Positions 8,746 through 15,418 of a DNA stretch of 64,000 bases are shown in pieces; positions within the stretch are counted from its first letter, which is position 1; each line of letters starts with the position of its first letter. Position numbers and translations under genes: made by a program. The DNA comes from CAYWMD01 sp964458575 (lineage in GTDB: Bacteria; Verrucomicrobiota; Verrucomicrobiia; Limisphaerales; JADLHS01), in NCBI GenBank assembly GCA_964458575.1, contig CAYWMD010000001.1:62001-126000 (forward strand), read 5' to 3'. Under the pieces are notes generated by a model. The model was not told the origin of the DNA. It saw nothing but the letters and a program-made list of their open reading frames with translations, and did no database searches.

Positions 8746-10170
8746 ATGAGCCGCATCCCGACATTCGTCCTGCTGTTCGTCTTTGGGTTGCTCCGGGCCT
8801 TTGCTCAACCCAACTCCCTCACACTGTCGTTCACGAACGGGTTGACCCTGATCTCCAACCCGTTCGATCACGGCAGCAACACGGTGGCCGAATTGTTTAC
8901 CAATGTGCCCGAAGGCACGATGCTTTATACCTTTGATGCCCCAAACCAACGATGGTACGTAAATCAATTTGAGTTCGGCGCGTGGGTTCAGCCCACGCAA
9001 GTTCTTCCCGCTGGTGACGGCGCGTTTGTCCGAAATCCCACCAACACTTTTTCGATCACATTCACGGGAACACCACCCGCCAGTGTGTCTCCAACCATTT
9101 ATCCGGGATACAATGTTGTCAGCGCGCTGCCGACACCTGAGTTCTTTGACGAGGTTTATGTTTGGGACTCGTCGTCTCAGCAGTACCAACAACCTACTGG
9201 CTGGTTCGGCGTATGGTCCCCTGCAACGCCTGTATTGCTTCTGGGTTCTGCCGTGATCTACCAGCGCGGCGAAAGCTCTGCGACTAATGGGACGGTTTAC
9301 TTCAACAATTACGTTCCAGCGTCGGGCATCAACGCATACATCTGGTCAACACTTGGATGTCTCGGAACAAATCTGGTTGCCCAACTTTTTTACGGCCCGC
9401 TTGGGACAAGTTCCCGCTACTACCTCCCGGTTGGAGAACCCGTGCGGGTTCTTCCTTCCGAAGCTGGTGTTGGTTACATTGTACCTACGGGCGATCTGGT
9501 CCGTATGCTTCCTTCAAGCGGATCTTGGGACTTTCAAGTGAGGTTCTGGGATCAGAGATATGGATATTTTAACGGCGCGAATGCATCAAGATCCGGGGTC
9601 TTTTGGGCGTACGCATCCGATTTCCCTGGTGCTCTTCGTGGTTGGGGACCAAGCCTGATTGGACCGATAGCGGTGTTTTGGGTCGATAAAGATGACTGGT
9701 CGAGGAAGTACGTGTTTGTTGGGACAGATGCTGATTTCCACCTTACCTCCGGCTACGAATTCGGATTCACATTTCAATGGCAGCGAAAGAATGAATCGAA
9801 TGTATGGGTGGACATCGTCGGGGCAACGTCCAACAGGCTGGAGTTCCATCCGGCCAAACTCAGCGATACTGGAGTTTACCGGCTCACGGCCAATCTGGAC
9901 TCCTGCGTATGCACGAACCCCAGCCTGCCGGTAACGCTGAATGTCCTTCCATTGCCCATAATTGAATCCGCAGCCATGGTTTCAAATAACCAGCTGTTGG
10001 TCACGGGCTCGGCTACGACCAATCTGTCTTACGAAATCGATTACTCCAGCAACCTGCTCCAATGGGCGCATTTGACGACGTTGACAAACGCTCCTTTGCT
10101 CTGGTCCTTCACCGACACCAATACGTTCCTGGACGTGCCAAGATTTTACCGCGCCCGCGTGCTTCAATAG
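8746..10170 (+). CDS. Secreted protein with an Ig-like domain, function unknown
   Basis: The product is 474 residues from the ATG at 8746, which starts a signal peptide (MSRIPTFVLLFVFGLLRAFA). Residues about 24-290 repeat the pattern LTLISNPFDHGSNTVAELF and LPAGDGAFVRNPTN, and later LGCLGTNLVAQLFYGPLGTS and LPSEAGVGYIVPTG. That suggests two copies of a carbohydrate-binding-like fold often seen in this phylum. Residues about 345-395 (FQWQRKNESNVWVDIVGAT) form an I-set Ig domain with the Asp-x-Gly-x-Tyr motif. The end (LSYEIDYSSNLLQWAHLTTL) is the phylum-typical C-terminal domain. The central part (about 9100-9800) is visibly more AT-rich than its neighbours. Confidence 0.7.
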   Translation: MSRIPTFVLLFVFGLLRAFAQPNSLTLSFTNGLTLISNPFDHGSNTVAELFTNVPEGTMLYTFDAPNQRWYVNQFEFGAWVQPTQVLPAGDGAFVRNPTNTFSITFTGTPPASVSPTIYPGYNVVSALPTPEFFDEVYVWDSSSQQYQQPTGWFGVWSPATPVLLLGSAVIYQRGESSATNGTVYFNNYVPASGINAYIWSTLGCLGTNLVAQLFYGPLGTSSRYYLPVGEPVRVLPSEAGVGYIVPTGDLVRMLPSSGSWDFQVRFWDQRYGYFNGANASRSGVFWAYASDFPGALRGWGPSLIGPIAVFWVDKDDWSRKYVFVGTDADFHLTSGYEFGFTFQWQRKNESNVWVDIVGATSNRLEFHPAKLSDTGVYRLTANLDSCVCTNPSLPVTLNVLPLPIIESAAMVSNNQLLVTGSATTNLSYEIDYSSNLLQWAHLTTLTNAPLLWSFTDTNTFLDVPRFYRARVLQ

Positions 10171-10185
10171 GGCTTCACCCGTGGA

Positions 10186-10326
10186 CTACTTTGGCGGCGA
10201 GCCATCCTTCACACACCGAAACCCCGTGTGTTGCATTCCGGTGTCGGGAGAATTCTTCATGCGATAGGCCGGCCGGCAGCCGGTGGAATAGACATCCGCG
10301 CACAGAGAAATGAGCCGCCGCGTTGC
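10186..10326 (-). pseudogene. Decayed copy C of the 3' end of the FGE-family gene
   Basis: The complement matches the last ~45 codons of the gene at 11685-12845 (GYRPAYRMKNSPDTG region and GMQHTGFRCVKDG) and ends in TAG at 10186-10188. A two-base insertion near the FLC triplet breaks the frame, and one Tyr codon has become Cys. Most other differences from the intact gene are at third codon positions, so the segment spent time under protein-level selection before decaying. It lies just downstream of the Uma2 gene. Confidence 0.8.
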
Positions 10327-10355
10327 ACACGCCTGATGGCGGCATCCAGAGGGGT

Positions 10356-10916
10356 TCAGCGTTTCAACAATTCAGCCACATCCACCGCCACATCTGGAAA
10401 GGCATGTGGTCTGGCCTGATCGCCCGCGCGCAGAACTTTTTTTTCGCCGTAGCCTGTGAAGTGCGGCTCGCGATGGATTTCCACCGTCTGCTCGACCAGG
10501 TTCACGATCCACACTTCGCCAATGCCCGCGCGTCCGTAGGCAGGAAGTTTTTCCTCGCGGTCGTATTCAAGGGTGGTGTCAGCCACCTCAATGAGCAGGA
10601 AAACGTCGTCCGGTCGCGGATGACGGCTGGTGTAGTCATTGCGCGAGGGTTTGAGCAGCATCACGTCCGGCTCCGGCTCGGCATGGTCGTCCAAGTGTAA
10701 CGGATTTTGCGGCCAGACCAGCCAGCGGTCTTTCGCGAGTTTGTTGAACAGGCGCGTCAGCCGAGCCACCACGCCGCCGTGAAAAGGACCAATGGGTGAC
10801 ATGTCAATAATCCTTCCATCGAGGAGTTCCACCCGCGCGTCGGGACGCAGCACGCCCGTTTCCGCCATGCGGTAATACTCCTGCACGTTAAACCGATGTT
10901 GTGTCTGAAGCGGCAC
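10356..10916 (-). CDS. Uma2-family (DUF820) putative restriction endonuclease
   Basis: The product is 186 residues from a GTG at 10916. It has the Uma2 layout of the PD-(D/E)xK superfamily: YYRMAETGVLRPDARVELL near the N-terminus (the GERVELLDG-like block), AEPEPDVMLLKP near 85 with the metal-binding Asp, FLLIEVADTTLEYDREEK near 107-124 carrying Glu and the downstream Asp/Lys pair, and YGRAGIGEVWIVNL. Such genes are common singletons in cyanobacteria and soil bacteria, but their target is not established. Here the gene sits between two decayed copies of the FGE 3' end, as a cargo gene. It could also be a solitary nuclease without a partner. Confidence 0.85.
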   Translation of the reverse strand: MPLQTQHRFNVQEYYRMAETGVLRPDARVELLDGRIIDMSPIGPFHGGVVARLTRLFNKLAKDRWLVWPQNPLHLDDHAEPEPDVMLLKPSRNDYTSRHPRPDDVFLLIEVADTTLEYDREEKLPAYGRAGIGEVWIVNLVEQTVEIHREPHFTGYGEKKVLRAGDQARPHAFPDVAVDVAELLKR

Positions 10917-10958
10917 GAGAAAATGATACCCGAGCCCCCAGCATTTGCAACCTCACCT

Positions 10959-11066
10959 TCAAGGCGACGCTGCATCCTTCACACACCGAAACCCCGTGTG
11001 TTGCATTCCCGTGTCCGGCGAATTCTTCATGCGATAGGCCGGCCGGTAGCCGGTGGAATAGACATC
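10959..11066 (-). pseudogene. Decayed copy B of the 3' end of the FGE-family gene
   Basis: The complement reads DVYSTGYRPAYRMKNSPDTG and then MQHTGFRCVKDAASP followed by TGA at 10959-10961, matching the last 36 codons of the intact gene. The frame is open but has no start. It is closer to copy C than to the intact gene at synonymous sites (for example the Val, Tyr, Ser, Arg and Pro codons). Upstream it abuts the end of the DUF4926 gene; downstream comes the Uma2 gene. Confidence 0.8.
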
Positions 11067-11123
11067 CACGCCGGGAAATCAAAGCTCCGTGTAAGAATCG
11101 TCTGGTCGCAATCCGATGACGAG

Positions 11124-11360
11124 TCAACCTGCGGCCAGATCGAGCTGACGGGTGTGGTGGATTTCGTTGTGCGCCAGCGGACGGATTTGGTCGGCTGAAA
11201 CTTTTGCCAGCGCCACAGTAGTTCCATCGAAAGTCGTAAATTCCACAGTGAAGGCGGTTCCACCCCGGTAAACATGAACCACGGCGCCCACGTCGCCCGC
11301 CGCCAGTCCGTGTTCCGGCAGCGCGACCTTCAAAGCGACGCAATCAAGTTCGGCAATCAT
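11124..11360 (-). CDS. DUF4926 domain protein
   Basis: The product is 78 residues, with the compact beta-barrel pattern of DUF4926: LDCVALKVALPEHGLAAGDV, then GAVVHVYRGGTAFTVEF and a C-terminal TVALAKVSADQIRPL. It resembles small barrels such as the DUF4926 proteins found next to DUF6883 proteins in many genomes. That pairing is often treated as toxin-antitoxin-like, although to my knowledge no activity is proven. Its start overlaps the end of the DUF6883 gene by 17 bases, so the two are translationally coupled. Confidence 0.8.
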   Translation of the reverse strand: MIAELDCVALKVALPEHGLAAGDVGAVVHVYRGGTAFTVEFTTFDGTTVALAKVSADQIRPLAHNEIHHTRQLDLAAG

Positions 11361-11688
11361 GCAGGCAAAGGATACGCGGTGATGAAGCGTGGCGCAAGTT
11401 CACCCGTTTCCAAACACTCCGGACGCGCGGTTGCCGATTCGACGGCGTGACCAACGGCCCTTCCACCAAATACGTTGTCCCGTCCGCATCCGAAATGGAA
11501 TCAGCCACCGAATTCTCCCGCGCATGTTGCCGTAACGCATCGGCAAGCACGGCCCAGTCTTCCCGCCGAAAGCCGAATCGGAGAAAGAACTTTGCCTTCC
11601 CGCCACCGAGCGGATGGGCAAGATCGAGCAGGTAATTTTCAACCTTCATCCGCTGGACAACCGCTTGTTCGGCTCGCGGAAGGTTCAT
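11344..11688 (-). CDS. DUF6883 domain protein
   Basis: The product is 114 residues from the ATG at 11688. That ATG overlaps the TGA of the FGE-family gene (ATGA), so this start is preferred to an upstream alternative. The core is KVENYLLDLAHPLGGGKAKF, FLRFGFRREDWAVLADALRQ and a basic Arg-rich stretch RQPRVRSVWKRV, the recognisable DUF6883 layout. In other genomes these proteins are usually followed by DUF4926 genes, as here. They are suspected to be toxin or nuclease-like partners; no catalytic residue can be named. The pair is the first cargo block after the FGE gene. Confidence 0.8.
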   Translation of the reverse strand: MNLPRAEQAVVQRMKVENYLLDLAHPLGGGKAKFFLRFGFRREDWAVLADALRQHARENSVADSISDADGTTYLVEGPLVTPSNRQPRVRSVWKRVNLRHASSPRILCLHDCRT

Positions 11689-12845
11689 GGCGGCGCTCCA
11701 TCCTTCACGCACCGAAACCCCGTGTGTTGCATTCCGGTGTCCGGCGAATTCTTCATGCGATAGGCAGGACGGTAGCCGGTCGAGTAAACATCAGCGCACA
11801 AGAATGAGCCGCCGCGTTGCGAGCGCTTCATCACGTTGGGTTCGTTCGGGTCGTAGCTCGTGTCGGGCCCGGGAGGATTCTTCGACGGGCTGTGCGCGTA
11901 ATAATCCGGCAGATACCAGTCCGCGCACCATTCCCAAACGTTGCCCGCCATATCGTAAAGGCCGTAACCATTCGGAGGGTATGATCCTACCGGCGCGGCG
12001 AAGCGGAAGCCATCTTCGAGCGTGTTCTCGCCCGGGAATTTTCCCTGCCAGATGTTCGCGAGCCACTTGCCGCCGGGCGTTTTTTCGTCGCCCCAGATGT
12101 ACGGTTTGCGGTCCAGCCCGCCGCGCGCGGCGTATTCCCATTCGGCCTCGGTGGGCAGACGTTTGCCCGCCCACTTGCAGTAGGCCACCGCGTCGTCCCA
12201 CGCGATGTGAGTGACCGGATGCTTCTCGCGGCCGCGGATGTCCGAAGCCGGCCCTTCGGGATGCCGCCAGTTCGCGCCGGGCACATACTGCCACCAGATG
12301 AAATGGTTGTTCATGGGAAACTCGGTGAGCGGCGGATAGCCGGCGTCGGCGCGCTCGCGATTGATGTCCGCCAGCGACGGCGGCGCAAAGCAGATCGAGC
12401 CGGCCACCAGATTCTCCTCGGGCACGCCGGGAAAATCCCGCGGGTTGGGTTTGCGTTCGGCAATGGTGGTGTAACCGGTCGCGCGGACGAATTTCTCGAA
12501 TTGCTCGTTGGTCACCTCGGCCTTGTCCATCCAGAAGCCATCGAGCGTGACTTGATGAACGGGCTTCTCGTCCACCTGGCCGTCTTCCGCGCCCATCGAG
12601 AACGTGCCGCCGGGAATCCAGACCATGTCATTGGTCCAGGCGCGATTATCGCCCACGGTTGGCGAGATGCTTTTCGCCGGACCGCCATCCGTTGGTTGAG
12701 TTGTAAAATCGCGGCGTTCCTTGGTGCGTTTGACCTCGACGGCCATCCATACGACGGCGAGTGCGGCCCCGAGCGCAAACGCTCCCAGAATGAACCAGGG
12801 CCAGCGCAAACCCGGTCCGGGCGAAGTTTCGTTCTTTTTAGACAT
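11685..12845 (-). CDS. FGE-family (SUMF1-type) membrane-anchored protein lacking the second active-site Cys
   Basis: The product is 386 residues. A membrane anchor lies at about 15-37 (WPWFILGAFALGAALAVVWM), followed by an FGE-sulfatase fold from about 70: DMVWIPGGTFSMGAED, HPVTHIAWDDAVAYCKWAGK, RLPTEAEWEYAARGG, GLYDMAGNVWEWCADW and RGGSFLCADVYSTGYRPAYR. Formylglycine-generating enzymes use two Cys spaced as C-x4-C in the RGGSFLC block to bind copper. Here the first is present but the second position is Ser (YS instead of YC). The fold is certain, but formylglycine activity is doubtful. Two sulfatases lie nearby. DUF6883 and DUF4926 follow in an apparent operon, and two decayed copies of its 3' end lie further on. 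Confidence 0.88.
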   Translation of the reverse strand: MSKKNETSPGPGLRWPWFILGAFALGAALAVVWMAVEVKRTKERRDFTTQPTDGGPAKSISPTVGDNRAWTNDMVWIPGGTFSMGAEDGQVDEKPVHQVTLDGFWMDKAEVTNEQFEKFVRATGYTTIAERKPNPRDFPGVPEENLVAGSICFAPPSLADINRERADAGYPPLTEFPMNNHFIWWQYVPGANWRHPEGPASDIRGREKHPVTHIAWDDAVAYCKWAGKRLPTEAEWEYAARGGLDRKPYIWGDEKTPGGKWLANIWQGKFPGENTLEDGFRFAAPVGSYPPNGYGLYDMAGNVWEWCADWYLPDYYAHSPSKNPPGPDTSYDPNEPNVMKRSQRGGSFLCADVYSTGYRPAYRMKNSPDTGMQHTGFRCVKDGAPP

Positions 12846-12900
12846 GCGCGCAGATTATTCCAGCACACGGGAGGGAAGCACAACCGGGAACTTCCGAATC

Positions 12901-12956
12901 GGAGGGACGAGTTACACAAGTCCCAATATTCGCACGCAATGAGTTGAGGACTCGTA
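12901..12956. repeat. Degenerate GGAGGGACGAG palindromic element
   Basis: GGAGGGACGAGTTACACAAG and a later GAGGACTCGT half resemble the better preserved element inside the ABC-F gene at 62108-62164. It lies in the short divergent space between the FGE-family gene and the MFS gene. The right half is decayed. Confidence 0.5.
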
Positions 12957-13018
12957 TAACTGGCCCCGCGGAAGTCGGCTCGACGTTCGCGGAAATCCCG
13001 CTAACTTTTCCGCGACGT

Positions 13019-14299
13019 ATGCCGGACGGCCAACCGACTGACAACCCGCCCAAGCACGACGCTTATGCCGTGCTGCGCAATCGCGACCTCCGGCTCTATC
13101 TCATCGGCCGGCTCATTGCGATCATCGGCCAGCAGATGTTCGTTATGGGGTTGGGCTGGGAAATTTTCGAGCGCACCCATTCCGCGCTGGCGTTGGGACT
13201 CGTCGGGCTTACCCAGGTCGTCCCGATGGTCCTTTGCACCCTGCCGGCCGGACATTTCGCCGACATTTACAACCGGAAAAACATCGTCGTGCTGATGACG
13301 CTGGTTCTGGCGCTGACGAATCTGGTCTTGGCGACCATTTCCGCCGCCAGCGCCCCGGTGTTGTTGATCTATCTTTGCCTCATCGTCACCGGCACCGCGC
13401 GAACGTTCCTGTGGGCGGCCAGCGCGTCGTTCCTGCCGCAACTCGTCAGCCGCAAGGAATTCTCCCACGCTGTAACGTGGATCAGCAGCACGTTTCAGAT
13501 CGGCTCGATCGCCGGCCCGGCCCTGGGCGGCGTCATTCTGCATTTTACCCATCACGCCGCCTGGATTTACGCGCTCAATGCGGTCGCCGCGACAACCTGC
13601 GCCCTGCTCGTCAACCGAGTTCGCGTCCACCACGTGGCCGCGCCCGCGGAAAAGACAACGTTCAAAACCCTCCTCACCGGGTTCAGTTTTGTTTTTCAAA
13701 ACCGAATCATTCTCGGAATCATCACGCTCGACATGTTCGCCGTGCTGCTGGGAGGAGCGACCGCCCTGCTGCCGGTTTATGCGAAAGAGATTCTGCACGT
13801 CGGCCCGTACGGGTTGGGCATGCTGCAAGCGGCCCTGCCCATCGGCGCCATTATCTGTGCTTTCGTTCTGGCGCATCGCCCGCCGATGAAAAGAGCCGGA
13901 CGCTCACTGTTGCTGGGCGTGACCCTGTTCGGTTTCGCGACGATTGTGTTCGGGTTGTCGCAGTGGTTCTGGCTTTCGTTCGGCATGCTGGTGTTGTGCG
14001 GCATCTCGGACAACGTCAGCGTCGTGGTGCGGCACACGCTGGTGCAATTGCTCACACCGAACGAAAAGCGCGGACGCGTTTCCGCCGTCAACAACCTGTT
14101 CATTGGCACGTCGAACGAGCTGGGCGAATTCGAATCCGGCGTGGTGGCCAACTGGTTTGGCCCAGCCATCGGCAACACCATGGCGATGGGCGCGATGATC
14201 TCTGTCGTGTCCGGTGGCGTGGGTACTGTCCTCGTCGTGTTGGCTGTGGCGTGGCTCTGGCCGGAGATTCGGAAGTACGGACGTTTGGACGGCTCGTGA
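13019..14299 (+). CDS. MFS transporter, EntS/MFS_3-type exporter
   Basis: The product is 426 residues from the ATG at 13019; an in-frame extension to 12944 adds only a non-hydrophobic leader overlapping a repeat. About 12 membrane segments can be traced (IGRLIAIIGQQMFVMGLGWE, VVLMTLVLALTNLVLATISA, LGIITLDMFAVLLGGATALL, LLLGVTLFGFATIVFGLSQW among others). The LPAGHFADIYNRKN loop is the MFS motif A between helices 2 and 3. The N-terminal NRDLRLYLIGRLI block is typical of the EntS/MFS_3 group of drug or siderophore exporters. It is a proton-driven exporter in the inner membrane; the substrate is unknown. It converges on the phosphoesterase gene with 9 bases between stops. Confidence 0.87.
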   Translation: MPDGQPTDNPPKHDAYAVLRNRDLRLYLIGRLIAIIGQQMFVMGLGWEIFERTHSALALGLVGLTQVVPMVLCTLPAGHFADIYNRKNIVVLMTLVLALTNLVLATISAASAPVLLIYLCLIVTGTARTFLWAASASFLPQLVSRKEFSHAVTWISSTFQIGSIAGPALGGVILHFTHHAAWIYALNAVAATTCALLVNRVRVHHVAAPAEKTTFKTLLTGFSFVFQNRIILGIITLDMFAVLLGGATALLPVYAKEILHVGPYGLGMLQAALPIGAIICAFVLAHRPPMKRAGRSLLLGVTLFGFATIVFGLSQWFWLSFGMLVLCGISDNVSVVVRHTLVQLLTPNEKRGRVSAVNNLFIGTSNELGEFESGVVANWFGPAIGNTMAMGAMISVVSGGVGTVLVVLAVAWLWPEIRKYGRLDGS

Positions 14300-14308
14300 A
14301 GCCAATGT

Positions 14309-15418
14309 TCATCGCGCACCAATGAGATAGCGGTGCGCGACCTGGCTACCGGCTTGGTTGATGCGGACATATTCGACGTTCACCTGTTCCGTCCCCACAG
14401 TCACACGCAAATACCCCGGACTGGGGAGGATAACGCCGCTCGTGTAGCCGTATTCCGCTGCGCTACGCGTGCTCCCGCGCGGATCGCCCGGCTGCGGACA
14501 TTCCTGATACACGATGCCGTCGAGCTCTTGCTTCACGTAGAGATGATCGTGACCGTGGAAGACGGCCTTGACGTGATTTGTGACGAGCAGTTGATGGATC
14601 GGCATGGCCCAACCCGGCCGATGCGCGGCGAAACCCTCCGTGCCGTCCGCGTTCTTGCCGCCCCATTCGTAAAGTGACGCAATCTCCACGCCGCCGCGCC
14701 CCTGACGATCCGCGCCACCGACAAGGTGATGGATGAACACGAACTTGAACTTGGCCTGGCTGGTTTCAAGCGTGCGCTTAAGCCAGGTGTATTGCTCCTT
14801 ACCGAGCGTACGAAACCAATTGTCGTCGTTGCGCCACGCGCGGGGCGAAAACCAGAACGGATCGAGCGCTATGAACAAAGCGTTGTTCGTCTCCCACGCG
14901 TAGTAATTGCGGCCGTCCGGCGCGAGTGGCTCGGGGAAAAACTTCATCCGCATCGCGCGCGACCAAACGGCGAGGTTGTTCGTCGTGCCGTCGAGATAAC
15001 GCCCGCTCTCGCCATCGTGATTGCCGATGACGAGATGCACCGGCACGCCGAGCAATGCGAAGTAACGCTGCTGGTCCACGTATTGTTGCGCGGCTATAAC
15101 GCGGTTCGTGTGTTTCTCGGACATGAACGTGTCGCCGAGATCAAGGTGAAACGCCGGTTTGTCCGCCGCCGCACATTTCAAAGTGCGTTCGTAAAGCGCC
15201 CGGTCCGTGTTGTAATCGAGATGCGAATCGGCGGTGATGGTGAAGACGAGTGCTTCCGTTGCCGATGCCAGAGAAGCAAACACCATGAAGAGCGCAAACG
15301 CACAGCCCCATCTCGCTTTGTAGCAGCCGACGTAAGTCGGCTCTAACTTCTCCGAGGCATCCAAACGGAGCGGTCTCACGTCCGTTGCTACACACAAGAA
15401 CCTGAAAAGCAGTTTCAC
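14309..15418 (-). CDS. Exported calcineurin-like metallophosphoesterase
   Basis: The product is 369 residues from a GTG at 15418 whose GTGA overlaps the stop of the upstream gene, as elsewhere in this operon. The metallophosphoesterase motifs are ITADSHLDYN, HLDLGDTFMSE, LVIGNHDGES, FVFIHHLVGGADRQG and AVFHGHDHLY: all five ligand blocks of the dimetal site. It is closely similar to the C-terminal half of the upstream fusion protein. The N-terminus would read MKLLFRFLCV, then a 24-25-codon palindromic element (15319-15392), then KARWGCAFALFMVFASLASA, so a repeat seems to have split the signal peptide. If that start is wrong, the ATG at 15286 gives 325 residues. Confidence 0.85.
   Translation of the reverse strand: MKLLFRFLCVATDVRPLRLDASEKLEPTYVGCYKARWGCAFALFMVFASLASATEALVFTITADSHLDYNTDRALYERTLKCAAADKPAFHLDLGDTFMSEKHTNRVIAAQQYVDQQRYFALLGVPVHLVIGNHDGESGRYLDGTTNNLAVWSRAMRMKFFPEPLAPDGRNYYAWETNNALFIALDPFWFSPRAWRNDDNWFRTLGKEQYTWLKRTLETSQAKFKFVFIHHLVGGADRQGRGGVEIASLYEWGGKNADGTEGFAAHRPGWAMPIHQLLVTNHVKAVFHGHDHLYVKQELDGIVYQECPQPGDPRGSTRSAAEYGYTSGVILPSPGYLRVTVGTEQVNVEYVRINQAGSQVAHRYLIGAR
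15319..15392. repeat. Palindromic element with TGTAGCA ends, inside a signal-peptide coding region
   Basis: The ends TGTAGCAGCCGACGTAAG and CTCACGTCCGTTGCTACA are inverted with about 80 percent match around a ~35-base centre. It occupies the space between the last codons of the fusion protein and the hydrophobic core of the next signal peptide, and it has no stop in the frame of the phosphoesterase gene. Confidence 0.7.

Noticed and set aside
10186..11830. Diversity-generating retroelement (variable repeat in the FGE 3' end with template copies downstream)
   Set aside because: The geometry fits, but differences between copies are mostly at third codon positions and not concentrated at adenines, and there is no reverse transcriptase or Avd gene nearby.
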